A stretch of 64,000 nucleotides of DNA from Streptomyces sp. NWU339 (GTDB lineage: Bacteria > Actinomycetota > Actinomycetes > Streptomycetales > Streptomycetaceae), in assembly GCF_003143855.1 (NCBI RefSeq), contig NZ_QFRK01000033.1, positions 33 through 64,032 on the forward strand, in the 5' to 3' direction. The translations under genes were made by a program, and so were the position numbers. This document shows positions 1 through 7,795 of the stretch, one piece after another (within the stretch, counting starts at the first letter, position 1; every line of letters begins with the position of its first letter). The notes beneath the pieces were generated by a model. It made no database searches. It was not told the DNA's origin and was given only the letters and a program-made list of their open reading frames with translations.

Positions 1-382
1 GCACCTCGGCGAACAGCTCCTCCACCACCCCCAGCCGCTCGGCCCTGAACCGGGCGATGGTGGTGTGGTCCGGCCCGCGCAGCCCGCAGATCACCTTGAA
101 GGCGACGTCGGTGGTGCACAACCGCTCGATCTTCCGCGACGAGCGCACCCCGCCGGCATACGCGTAGATCAGCAGAGCCAGCAGCATCTCCGGGTCGTAC
201 GCCTGCCGACCCACCCCGCCCAGCCGGTACGACGAGCGCAACTTCTCCCGGCAGCCGTCCGACAGCGCCGCCACCGCGTCCAGGACGAACCAGGCAAGAT
301 GCTCTTCCGGCAGCCACTCCCGCATGTCCGGAGGAAGCAGGAACTGCTGATCGCGCTCCACCACGCGGAAACCCTTGGCCAC
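1..382 (-). CDS. IS1182-type transposase, N-terminal part, cut by the window edge
   Basis: This is the first ~127 residues of a DDE transposase that would cut and join an insertion sequence; the rest lies beyond base 1. The N-terminus reads V-A-K-G-F-R, then DQQFLLPPDMREWLPEEHL, the conserved opening of actinobacterial IS1182-like transposases with a DUF772-type domain. The phrase YDPEMLLALLIYAYAGG and a later GLRGPDHTTIARFRAER segment also fit that family. I chose the GTG at 382 because the family normally begins A-K-G-F-R; downstream GTG codons are less likely. It abuts the remains of an IS5-type element on the same strand, so this edge is mobile-element debris or a nested insertion. Whether the gene is intact cannot be seen here. 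Confidence 0.85.
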   Translation of the reverse strand, partial: MAKGFRVVERDQQFLLPPDMREWLPEEHLAWFVLDAVAALSDGCREKLRSSYRLGGVGRQAYDPEMLLALLIYAYAGGVRSSRKIERLCTTDVAFKVICGLRGPDHTTIARFRAERLGVVEELFAEV

Positions 383-491
383 CCGCCGAGTCTCCCAAAT
401 CCCACAAGCCCCAGCAGGCGAAAACGCAACAGGCCCCCTTGCGGGACTCAGTGTCCCAAAGCGAAAGGTTGTCCATCAAACCGGGGCAACT

Positions 492-1109
492 TCACCTGCT
501 GGAGCAGCGTTCGACCACGTTGCGGGCCTTGTACTGGTCTGGATCGAAGGCCGGTGGCCGCCCGCCGGCCGATCCCCGGCGCTGTCGGTTAGCGATCTGG
601 TCGGACCGTTCAGGGATGACCGCTCGGATGCCGCACCGTCGTAGGCCGGTTCGGATAGCGCGTGACGAATGCGCCTTGTCGGCGATGACCGTTTCGGGCC
701 TGCGACGGGGCCGGCCTGCGGACAGGCGGGGCACTCGCCACCTTCGTCCTGCGGCGGTGCCCCTTTTTTGCGGGCTCCGGCGGCGTGCTGGTGGGCGCGG
801 TTGATGGTGGAGTCCACTGACACGGTCCACTCCACCGTGCCTACGGCATCATCTTTAACCCGCACGTGCTCCAGCAGCTTCGCCCAGGTGCCGTCCCTCT
901 CCCAGCGTGCGAAGCGTTCGTAGACGGTCTGCCAGGGACCCGTAACGCTCGGGCAGGTCACGCCAGGGTGCGCCGGTCCGCAACCGCCGGAGCACGCCGT
1001 TCACCACCTGGCGGTGATCCCGCCATGGCCGTCCACGACCATCAACACGCGGCAGCAGCGGACCTATCCGCTCCCACGCCACGTCCGTCGACCCACCCCG
1101 GCCAACCAC
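492..1109 (-). pseudogene. IS5-family transposase, frameshifted and internally deleted
   Basis: Three reading-frame segments on the minus strand together resemble an IS5-family transposase. The first (about 1109 to 935) carries WERIGPLLP and GAPWRDLPERYG, the N-terminal domain. Near 935-940 the frame jumps to GPWQTVYERFARWERDGTW and on to VDSTINRAHQHAAGARKKG, which holds the first catalytic Asp. Near 770-745 the usual GRSRGGLTTK-type middle, including the second Asp region, is missing, and the frame shifts again to VIADKAHSSRAIR and NVVERC. The protein then stops early, just where the catalytic Glu region (VVERCFNRLK) should continue. It therefore has at least two frameshifts, an internal deletion and a truncated end. 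It cannot encode an active enzyme. Confidence 0.85.
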
Positions 1110-1130
1110 AAGCTCAATGATCAGGTATGG

Positions 1131-1463
1131 CTAGTCACCCATGAACCACAAGTAGCTGCCCGGCGTCGCCGCACACGCTTCAAGAAGCTCAGCAAGGTCG
1201 AGCAGAGCCGCCTTCTGCTGGTCGTCAGTACACGCCTGCACCAGAGCGGCGACTTCCTGGCGGGCGACTTGAGCTTCCTGCTCGCTGAACAACGTGTCGT
1301 TGTACGGATCCACCCAGCCGAGCTTGCCCGAGTTCTGCCGGTCGAGGGTGCTCAGCACCCTCGCCAACCCTTCGCCGTGCTTGTAAGAGCCCCGCAGCAA
1401 GGTGTTCCGGGACGACCCCTTTCGTATGGGCCGCCCCGAGTGCAGCTCCAGCTCAATCCCCAT
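1131..1463 (-). CDS. hypothetical protein, 110 residues
   Basis: I do not recognise this protein. It starts M-G-I-E-L-E-L with a good ribosome-binding site, GAAGGAGAGG, a few bases upstream, which supports the ATG at 1463. A longer frame runs further upstream on this strand but crosses the start of the neighbouring gene's downstream region and is unlikely to be used. The sequence is soluble, with a basic, Ser/Arg-rich N-terminus (around residues 8-25) and a C-terminal half rich in Ala, Gln, Leu and Glu (EQEAQVARQEVAALV, then LLDLAELLEACAA) that looks helical. It ends right beside the decayed IS5 transposase, so the C-terminal flank may have been rearranged. No function can be assigned. Confidence 0.65.
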   Translation of the reverse strand: MGIELELHSGRPIRKGSSRNTLLRGSYKHGEGLARVLSTLDRQNSGKLGWVDPYNDTLFSEQEAQVARQEVAALVQACTDDQQKAALLDLAELLEACAATPGSYLWFMGD

Positions 1464-1540
1464 GACCTCTCCTTCAGCCTCGGACACCGAAGCTTCGCAG
1501 AGATCATTTGTCAGACACGAGCTGGCTCGGTCCCTGTGGG

Positions 1541-1568
1541 AATCCGGGAGAAGATCTTCTCCCGGATT
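1541..1568. terminator. 28-bp perfect palindrome between two leftward genes
   Basis: The arms AATCCGGGAGAAGA and TCTTCTCCCGGATT are exact reverse complements with no spacer, and can fold into a stem with a GATC loop. It sits between the stop of the leftward membrane gene (1601) and the start of the next leftward gene (1463). The position suits a rho-independent-like terminator of the kind common in Streptomyces, which often lack a T-run. A dimeric regulator site is the alternative. Confidence 0.55.
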
Positions 1569-1600
1569 TCTCCCAGCCCCGACAGGAGTCGGCCCCGCGT

Positions 1601-2842
1601 TCACTGCCGCCCACGACGTGCCTGGCCGTCCTGGCCGGGGGCGGAGGGCACGGAAGGCGGGGAGAGCGGGGACGGCGTGGCAGCGGACAGTGCGCCGAGC
1701 ACGTGAGGCAGGTCCTCGCTGCCCGCGCCGATCAGTACTCGCGCGCCGGGCACCGGTCCGCCCAGGGCCTCGCACTCGGCGACGAGCGCGAGTTGTGCCT
1801 TCTCCGCCCCGTCCGTACGCCGGTAGCGGCCGAGCCGCAGCCGCAGCGGGTCGTCCCGGTGCGGTGGCCGCACCCCGACCAGGCGCAGCGCCCCGGGGAA
1901 GGGCCGCACCCCGAAGCTGCCGGTACCCGAGGCCGGCCCGGATACGGCGGCAAGTCCCTGCGGGCCGGTCCGCAGCCACCCCATCGACAGCATCTGCCAC
2001 GGGCCCGGACCCCACACGGTGCCCAGGAAGCGGCGCTCGGCCACCGGCGCGACGGGCTCCATCCGCTCCAGTGCCGGCAGCGTGCGCCGTACCAACCGGT
2101 ACGCCCAGCAGGCCGTGCCCACCGCGCTCACCGCACCCACGACACCCGCGGTCCACGCCATCGTCCAGGGCGAATGCACCGCGAACAGCGCGCCGAGGGC
2201 CCCACCCAGCCCTGCCAGGGTGAAGGTCACCCCCGGCACCGTCGTCTGCCACGGCCAGTTCAACCGGGACACGCCCCCACGCACGATCCGCCACAGCCCC
2301 GACCACAGGAACGCCGCGCCCAGCCCGGCGAGGAGCGACCCGAATGCGGCGGGGGGTACGAACTCCCGGCCCGGATAGTGCGCTGTGCGCAGCATCCGCT
2401 GTTCACCGCCCGCCGACACCTCCAGCAGCCGCACCGAATCGCGCCACCAGTACAGGGTTGCCTTTCCGTGCCTGCCGGCGGCTTCGACAAGGTCCTGGTC
2501 CGCGTGGTCGACGTCCAGCTTGAGGGCCAGCGTGCGCCCCCCGGACCGGCCGAACTCGAACCGGTAGCGGGCCCCGCTCTTCTTGTTCAGCTTCAGCAGT
2601 ACCTCGTCCACCGCCACATGCTCCGCCCGCAGGCAGAACGGCTCCCGGTACCGGTCCCCGCACACCTTCAGACTGCCCGTGTCCCGCCCCTGAGCGTCGT
2701 GTATCTCCAGGCGTGGGAAGTCGAGGTCGGCAGAGCGATCACGCTCCGCGCTCCGTGCCAGCTGCCACGCCGCCCCCAGCAGCACGACGGCCAATACCAC
2801 CCGCACCGTCCCCCACACCACGTCATGCACCCGTCCGCGCAC
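1601..2842 (-). CDS. putative multi-pass membrane protein, 413 residues
   Basis: Function is unknown. One hydrophobic helix lies near the N-terminus (about residues 9-22, TVRVVLAVVLLGAAW). A soluble, probably extracytoplasmic segment of ~150 residues follows, with charged and beta-type sequence and phrases such as VCGDRYREPFCLRAEHV. A cluster of three or more hydrophobic helices follows around residues 175-260 (LLAGLGAAFLWSGLW, FTLAGLGGALGALFAV, TAGVVGAVSAVGTACW), and the tail is cytoplasmic and Arg-rich. I chose the GTG at 2842 because GGGAGG lies 8 bases upstream; the frame continues much further upstream but without a site and through the next gene's territory. It lies about 210 bases downstream of the SPFH gene on the same strand and could be co-transcribed. 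The soluble domain's two cysteines may pair outside the membrane. Confidence 0.7.
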   Translation of the reverse strand: MRGRVHDVVWGTVRVVLAVVLLGAAWQLARSAERDRSADLDFPRLEIHDAQGRDTGSLKVCGDRYREPFCLRAEHVAVDEVLLKLNKKSGARYRFEFGRSGGRTLALKLDVDHADQDLVEAAGRHGKATLYWWRDSVRLLEVSAGGEQRMLRTAHYPGREFVPPAAFGSLLAGLGAAFLWSGLWRIVRGGVSRLNWPWQTTVPGVTFTLAGLGGALGALFAVHSPWTMAWTAGVVGAVSAVGTACWAYRLVRRTLPALERMEPVAPVAERRFLGTVWGPGPWQMLSMGWLRTGPQGLAAVSGPASGTGSFGVRPFPGALRLVGVRPPHRDDPLRLRLGRYRRTDGAEKAQLALVAECEALGGPVPGARVLIGAGSEDLPHVLGALSAATPSPLSPPSVPSAPGQDGQARRGRQ

Positions 2843-3054
2843 AGGCCACACCTCCCTGCCTCCCGGACGCCCCTCGCGCCGGTGCGACAGATCGGAAGTC
2901 TGCCACCGGTCGGCGACGACGCCCCCGCCACCCCGACCGCGGACTGCTTGACGCCACCCGGGGCGATCTCGGGTGCGGCTGAGTCCGGGAGCAGGCTCAC
3001 CGGGCGTGCCCGTGCGGGCCGAGCACGATGCGCCGGCTCGGCCGGCAAGAGGAA

Positions 3055-3942
3055 TCAGTTCCGGCGGCTGCCGTCCACGATGACCGGGGTGCCGTTGCCC
3101 GAGCCGCAGGGCACGGCGTAGACCGGGTTCTCCTTGGCCGCTTCCCTGTACGCGTCGATGCACTGGTTCAGCAGAACCTTGTCGGTCAGAGAGTCGTTGA
3201 GGATCTCGTTGGCGCGGGCGATGCCCTCGGCCTCGATCTTGCGGCGCTTGGCCTCCTCTTCCGCCGTGCGGGTTGCCTCGACGGCCCGCTCGGTGGCCTC
3301 CTTCTGCTGGATCTTGCGATCGATCTGCTTCTGGAGGGCGTCCGAAGGCTTGACGTTGCGCAGGTTCACGGCGGTGATGTCGATACCGCGAGGAGCGAGT
3401 CGCTCCTTGATCAACTTGCCGATCTCCGCGTTGATCTCCTCCCGGGCCGAGGCGTAGCCCTGCTCGCTGGTGTAGCGGGCGAAGACGTTCCGGACGATCT
3501 CCCGGCTGTCCGGGTAGACCAGTCGCTGCTGAATGGCTTCCTCGCTCCCTGCCAGCCGGTACAGCTCCGCCGCCTTGTCCGGTGTGACCGCCCACTTCAC
3601 GGTCACCTCCGTGTACATCACACCGCCCTGGGAGGACCGCACCTCGACGACGTCCTTGTCGGAGAGGTTGAGGTCGACCGGACGGGTCGAGAAGGGCGTG
3701 ACATCGGTGAAGGGCGACTTCAGGTGCATCCCGGACGTCATCGGCGTACCCACTTTGCCGAACGTCACCGGCACGCCGACCTCGTAGGCGCTGACGACGT
3801 ACACAGTGCTGGCGATGCCGAAGAGCAGGCTGCCGAGCAGTGCGGCGCCGGCACCCAGCCGAAGCCGGAACGAGTTCTGGGCACGGGCGACGAAGTACAT
3901 CACCACGGCGGCGAGAGCGAGCAGGCATGACAGTACGAGCAC
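3055..3942 (-). CDS. SPFH/band 7 (prohibitin-like) membrane protein, 295 residues
   Basis: Two N-terminal hydrophobic segments (about residues 1-16 and 28-48) anchor the protein. An SPFH/band 7 domain follows, opening with SAYEVGVPVTFGKVG, which is typical of prohibitins. Later come VKWAVTPDKAAELYRLAG, the SREIVRNVFARYTSEQ block and RGIDITAVNLRNVKPSDALQ. A charged coiled coil (QKEATERAVEATRTAEEEAKRR) and IEAEGIARANEI close the family pattern. Proteins of this type oligomerise on membranes and act as scaffolds, often for proteases or lipid domains. The start is taken as the GTG at 3942 with GGGGGGAA upstream; a longer frame exists upstream but lacks a site. A palindrome stands just upstream of the ribosome-binding site. 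It is the smaller of two SPFH proteins in the window. Confidence 0.85.
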   Translation of the reverse strand: MLVLSCLLALAAVVMYFVARAQNSFRLRLGAGAALLGSLLFGIASTVYVVSAYEVGVPVTFGKVGTPMTSGMHLKSPFTDVTPFSTRPVDLNLSDKDVVEVRSSQGGVMYTEVTVKWAVTPDKAAELYRLAGSEEAIQQRLVYPDSREIVRNVFARYTSEQGYASAREEINAEIGKLIKERLAPRGIDITAVNLRNVKPSDALQKQIDRKIQQKEATERAVEATRTAEEEAKRRKIEAEGIARANEILNDSLTDKVLLNQCIDAYREAAKENPVYAVPCGSGNGTPVIVDGSRRN

Positions 3943-3967
3943 GGTGGTTCCCCCCTGAGAGACCCTG

Positions 3968-3989
3968 AGCGGTACCCCCCGGTACCGCT
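3968..3989. promoter_or_regulatory. inverted repeat in the leader of the SPFH gene
   Basis: The arms AGCGGTACC and GGTACCGCT flank a CCCC spacer and are perfect complements. The repeat lies about 10 bases upstream of the ribosome-binding site of the leftward SPFH gene, so it could be an operator or a leader hairpin that affects translation. Confidence 0.4.
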
Positions 3990-4336
3990 TGCCAGCGGAG
4001 GATATGGCACCCGAAGTGCGGAGGGAACAGCGGGTGTTCGCAAGCGGCGCCACTGCCACGGCGCCGACCTGGGGCTGGGCGAGATCGACTGGGTTGCGAT
4101 GCCCGGTGGCTTCGACAACGTGAGTCTTGTTCTCGAAGCCGGCGCGCCATACGCCGGAAGGCCACCGACGAAACCCTGCGCCGCACTGCCATCGGCCCTG
4201 CACCTGATCGAGAACTCCGGCAACGACCTGCACACCCACGCCAACGCCGCGGACGTCTGCTTCAAGGCCCACTGCCGACGTTCCCCGTGGCATCGGCGGC
4301 ACCCTGCCTGGCGATGAACTGCAACCAGAAAACGAC
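3990..4336. other. stretch without a convincing gene
   Basis: The plus strand has a partial open frame (about 4020-4317, with GEIDWVAMPGGFDNVSLVLE) but no ribosome-binding site and no family I recognise. It may be the remnant of a gene interrupted by the events that left the tRNA fragment next door. Confidence 0.3.
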
Positions 4337-4372
4337 GAAGGTCCCGACCACTGAGCGGTCGGGGCCTTCGTC
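4337..4372. terminator. stem-loop terminator beside the tRNA-Ser fragment
   Basis: The arms GAAGGTCCCGACC and GGTCGGGGCCTTC pair around a short ACTGAGC-type loop with one mismatch, and a run of A residues (AAAACGA) stands before the left arm. Read leftward this gives a stem followed by T residues, the expected terminator for a tRNA gene on the minus strand ending at 4391. Confidence 0.75.
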
Positions 4373-4390
4373 TGCCTTGCTGGACGGCTG

Positions 4391-4447
4391 CGGAGGACAC
4401 GAGATTCGAACTCGTGAGGGGGGTTACCCCCAACACGCTTTCCAAGC
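4391..4447 (-). tRNA. 3' fragment of a tRNA-Ser(GGA) gene (probable att scar)
   Basis: Read on the minus strand, the segment runs from the anticodon loop CTTGGAAAG through the anticodon 3' arm GCGTG, a serine-type long variable arm (TTGGGGG TAA CCCCCC), the T arm with GTTCGAATC, and the acceptor 3' strand GTCCTCC. The 5' half is missing: the bases before GCTTGGAAAG do not form a D arm or a 5' acceptor strand, and the anticodon stem does not pair on that side. A terminator still follows. This is the piece that typically remains, or is rebuilt, when an integrative element recombines into the 3' half of a tRNA gene. It is not a functional tRNA. Confidence 0.8.
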
Positions 4448-4618
4448 CTGTTGGTGCGAGTCAGGGGTACATCCGGGGCCGTTCACGTGCATTCACGCTC
4501 GTACGGCAGTTGGCCCCGCAACATCTCTCGGCCTCGTATGAACGTGGCCGAACGCTGCTGAATGAGACGGAAACTGAGACGGCCGAGCGGGTCGGGTGCG
4601 ACGCGCCCACCCCGGTGG

Positions 4619-5878
4619 TCACCCCCCGGCGACGATCTCGTTCACGATCCACGCGCCGAGTTCTTCGGTCATGGTGGTGTGTCCTTCGTTGCGGCCGGCG
4701 CACACGAAGGCGTCGAGCGCGCTGTGATCCGGTGTGATCGGCTGGTAGAGCGCCTTCGGGTCGTTGATGTCACCGGTGTCGACGGCGCTGATGCTGGGGA
4801 TGAAGCAGGACGTGCTGATGACGTCCGGGTCCACCTCATTGCCGAGGAGGGTCATGAGCATGGCGGCCAGGCCGAAGCTGCCGGTGTCGCCCGCAGGGGA
4901 CGGCATGGTGAACAGGCCCCCGGGGGCACCGTCGATGTCGGGCAGCCCGCTGGTGCGAACCGTTGTCGGTTCCTCGCCCGTCTTCTGCAGGTTGGCGACG
5001 ACCTGATCACCCTGCGCCTGGGTCTTGAGCCAGGTGTCGTGCAGCGTTTCACCGTTGCACTTCACCGCGGTCACGCCGGCCTTGACGCCGTTGCCGGCGC
5101 CGGTGTCCACTCCGTTGGCGACACCGATCTTGCGGACGTTCCGCGGCCATCCCCCGGCCTCGTCGAGTGCCCGGAGGAACGCCGCCCGCTCCGGTGCCTG
5201 CGCCGGGGTGTCGCCGGCCTTTCCGATGTGCCACCGTGCCATCTGCTTCGCGGCGGGGCTGTTGAGCAGTCCGGAGAGCTGGCGCAGGACGGGGCCCATG
5301 CCGGGGGCGTCTCCCCACTTGTCCGTTGCGAAGTGCGTGAAGGCCTGGAGGGCGACGGGGAACCATGCGCCCTGGTGGGGGGTGTCGTAGGAGAAGTACA
5401 GGGAGGTCTCGGGGTCGGGCTGCGCGGGGTCCTGCTCCATCATGGCCAGCGCGTAGCGGGTGATCAGTCCGCCCATGCTGAATCCGCCCACGGTCAGCTT
5501 CGCCCGGCCCACCCGCTCAGCGAGGGCCCGGCGGATGCAGTCGATGGCGGTGTCGGCGTTGGCCGTGATCGATGCGGTCCGGTCGTCGTAGCCGAGGATG
5601 ATCACGTCGCGGCCGGCCGCGTGGAGTTCGGAGACGAAGCGGTAGTCGCCGTTCTCCTCCAGGCCGTGCCAGAGCTGGTCGAGATTGCTTGATCCGCTGG
5701 AGAAGCCATCGGAGAGGATGACGGGCCTGACGAGCTGCCTGCGGTTCAGCGGGCTGTAGTAGACCCAGGCCGTTCCGCCGGCGAGGGGCCATTCGTCGTG
5801 CGGTTCCGGTGCGGGGGGAAACGAGGCGCGGGCCCCGGGGGAGACCGGGCCCCAGACGTCAACGACAGTGTTGGACAT
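4619..5878 (-). CDS. alpha/beta-hydrolase, lipase/esterase-like, 419 residues
   Basis: The protein is a probable serine esterase or lipase. The nucleophile elbow G-G-F-S-M-G-G places the catalytic Ser at about residue 134. Upstream, VRPVILSDGFSSGSSNL gives the oxyanion-hole strand, and GRDVIILGYDDRTASI the next strand. SYDTPHQGAW resembles the segment after the nucleophile in bacterial lipases of the PGAP1/GPI-deacylase-like type. The C-terminal PDHSALDAF and NEGHTT hold likely Asp and His. The ATG at 5878 is preceded by AAGGAGTC at good spacing. I see no clear signal peptide, so it may be cytoplasmic or exported in another way. It lies alone between the tRNA-Ser scar and a gene-poor kilobase. 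Confidence 0.8.
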   Translation of the reverse strand: MSNTVVDVWGPVSPGARASFPPAPEPHDEWPLAGGTAWVYYSPLNRRQLVRPVILSDGFSSGSSNLDQLWHGLEENGDYRFVSELHAAGRDVIILGYDDRTASITANADTAIDCIRRALAERVGRAKLTVGGFSMGGLITRYALAMMEQDPAQPDPETSLYFSYDTPHQGAWFPVALQAFTHFATDKWGDAPGMGPVLRQLSGLLNSPAAKQMARWHIGKAGDTPAQAPERAAFLRALDEAGGWPRNVRKIGVANGVDTGAGNGVKAGVTAVKCNGETLHDTWLKTQAQGDQVVANLQKTGEEPTTVRTSGLPDIDGAPGGLFTMPSPAGDTGSFGLAAMLMTLLGNEVDPDVISTSCFIPSISAVDTGDINDPKALYQPITPDHSALDAFVCAGRNEGHTTMTEELGAWIVNEIVAGG

Positions 5879-6802
5879 GCTCAGTTGACTCCTTGCGCAT
5901 TTCAGGGATTTGCCGAATGGCTGTCCCGTCACGCAGTCATTGCGCGACCGCGACCCTCCGGCAGCATGGTTGCGCAATGCGCATGCTTTGCTACTCACAG
6001 TGTGAGGCGGGTTGCCCTTCGGTGCCACCAGTGGCTCCGCTCAAGGCCGAGGCGGCGGCCAATCGGGTGAGGATGCTGTGGATGCGGCGAAGAGATCGGC
6101 GCTGCTTGTGGGACGCCGTCGAATCCGCAGTGACCGCATGGCACGAGCACGGCTCCCCGAACCGGGCCGCCTTCGCTGTGACACCGACCGCGGCGCGCAG
6201 GCCCTACGGCCCGGACGGTCCCTGGTGGTCGTCGCTGGTCGTCCTTGGCCACTGTCGAGCGACCTCGGACGGCCCAAGGACGGCCCGGTCTTGTCTGGGT
6301 GCGGGGCCGCGTTCGGCTGACAGCGGGGCGCCTGCGATGCGGTCCGTCTGAACCTCAGCCGACGAAGGTCGGCCGCGATGCCGGGTCAGCCGGCCGACCC
6401 GGCGCGCGTGTGCCTCGTTGCGCCCCCACCGACCTCAGCCCCGCTGTCGGTGCCGTCGACCAGAGCAAGCCGCGACGGCCGGCCCGTAGCGACGATACGA
6501 GAGCCTCAGCTCGGGACTCGTCGGCGCACAGGTCGACCGAGCAGAGTCGTCGCGACTGCGCATGGATGACTGGCCTCTGCGCCGGTTCGGAAGATCGTGG
6601 AATGCCCCATTCGTGAGGCCGGCTTTGCTCTCCACGGCGGGCAGCCTGGTGCGTGTGCTGCTCCGCCAGGTGCGAGCGCTCCTGCTGGACTTGGGCTGTC
6701 ACTCGTGCGTGGTGCGGGCTTTTGCGTGGGGTGGGGATCCGGACCGCCCACAACCACCGCAAAGAGATGACCCACCACTTTACCGTCCGGAACCAGGTCA
6801 CC
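5879..6802. other. gene-poor region of about 0.9 kb
   Basis: Several open frames exist on both strands, but none has a clear ribosome-binding site, a recognisable family or a composition like the neighbouring genes. The G+C bias by codon position is weak. The segment probably holds decayed sequence left by past insertions. Confidence 0.5.
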
Positions 6803-6840
6803 GGCTGCGGGCGGCCGCCTGACGGCGGCCGCCCGCAGCC
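6803..6840. terminator. 17-bp perfect stem-loop
   Basis: GGCTGCGGGCGGCCGCC and its exact complement flank a TGAC loop. It lies downstream of the leftward aldolase gene (stop at 7007) and is the likely terminator of the aldolase-dehydrogenase operon. Confidence 0.75.
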
Positions 6841-7006
6841 ACCAGGCCCCACCTGGTGAGACATTCATGTGTACGCGGCACGTGGTGGCGCTGTGTCCGC
6901 TCACCCCGGACGCGGCGGTCTTCGCCTCCCACCGCGACCGGGTGGCGGGCCGCTCACCGGGCGGCGGCTCCGCGGGGCCGGGCGCTCCGGCAGGCTCCGC
7001 CGAGCC

Positions 7007-7795
7007 TCAGTCCTTGTAGTCGGGGGCGATCCGGTCGAGGAGGCGCAGCATGGCCGCCCACGCCAGGTCGTAGGCGCCGTCGTCCTCGAAGTCGCCGGTC
7101 TCCTCCCCGGAGAGCTGCCGGGCGGTGTACTCGCACACTTCCGCCGACGGTACGACCAGCGGCCCGCCGCCTGCCTGTGCGGTGACCTGGATCTCGCACG
7201 CCTTCTCCAGGTAGTACATGCGCAGAAAGGCCTGGGCGGCGCTCTCACCGACCGTCAGTAGACCGTGGTTGCGCAGGATCAGGGCCGGGTGGGTGCCGAT
7301 GTCGGCGACGAGCCGCTGCTGCTCGTCCAGGTTGAGGGCGACCCCTTCGTAGTCGTGGTAGCCGACACGGTTGTAGAACTCCATCGACATCTGGTTCAGC
7401 GGCAGCAGCCCGTCCTGCTGGGCCGCCACGGCGCAGCCGGCCCTGGTGTGGGTGTGCAGGACGCACCGGGCGTCCTGGCGTGCCGCGTGGATGGCGCTGT
7501 GGATGACGAAGCCGGCCGGGTTGACCGGATACGGCGTCGGCTCCACCGGATCGCCCGACAAGTCGATCTTGACGAGGTTGGAGGCGGTGATCTCCTCGAA
7601 GAGGAGCCCGTACGGGTTGATGAGGAAGTGGTGGTCGGGACCGGGCAACCGCAGCGAGATGTGGGTGAAGATCAGGTCCGTCATCCGGAAGTGGGCCACG
7701 AGCCGGTAGACGGCGGCGAGTTCGCGACGCAACCGCAGTTCCTCGTCGGCCGTGGCGGGGACTTCCGTGGCTGCGGCGGGAAGCACGGTGGTCAT
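7007..7795 (-). CDS. class II aldolase/adducin family protein, 262 residues
   Basis: A zinc-dependent aldolase or decarboxylase of the AraD/FucA fold, with a substrate not known from sequence. The family marks are present: TDLIFTHISLRLPG near residues 40-53, LINPYGLLFEEIT, the metal-binding CVLHTHTRAG (two His) and, after it, LILRNHGLLTVG with the third metal His. MYYLEKACEIQ closes the domain. The ATG start overlaps the stop of the dehydrogenase gene by four bases (ATGA), so the two are translationally coupled. Together they suggest cleavage or decarboxylation of a hydroxy- or keto-acid whose 2-oxo or 2-hydroxy form the partner dehydrogenase handles. The length is usual for the family, and a strong stem-loop follows the gene. 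Confidence 0.88.
   Translation of the reverse strand: MTTVLPAAATEVPATADEELRLRRELAAVYRLVAHFRMTDLIFTHISLRLPGPDHHFLINPYGLLFEEITASNLVKIDLSGDPVEPTPYPVNPAGFVIHSAIHAARQDARCVLHTHTRAGCAVAAQQDGLLPLNQMSMEFYNRVGYHDYEGVALNLDEQQRLVADIGTHPALILRNHGLLTVGESAAQAFLRMYYLEKACEIQVTAQAGGGPLVVPSAEVCEYTARQLSGEETGDFEDDGAYDLAWAAMLRLLDRIAPDYKD

Noticed and set aside
4391..4447. A functional tRNA-Ser gene
   Set aside because: The D arm and 5' acceptor strand are missing and the anticodon stem does not pair on its 5' side.
6355..6904. Two overlapping minus-strand open frames as hypothetical genes
   Set aside because: They overlap a perfect terminator hairpin, have no ribosome-binding site and show poor codon bias.
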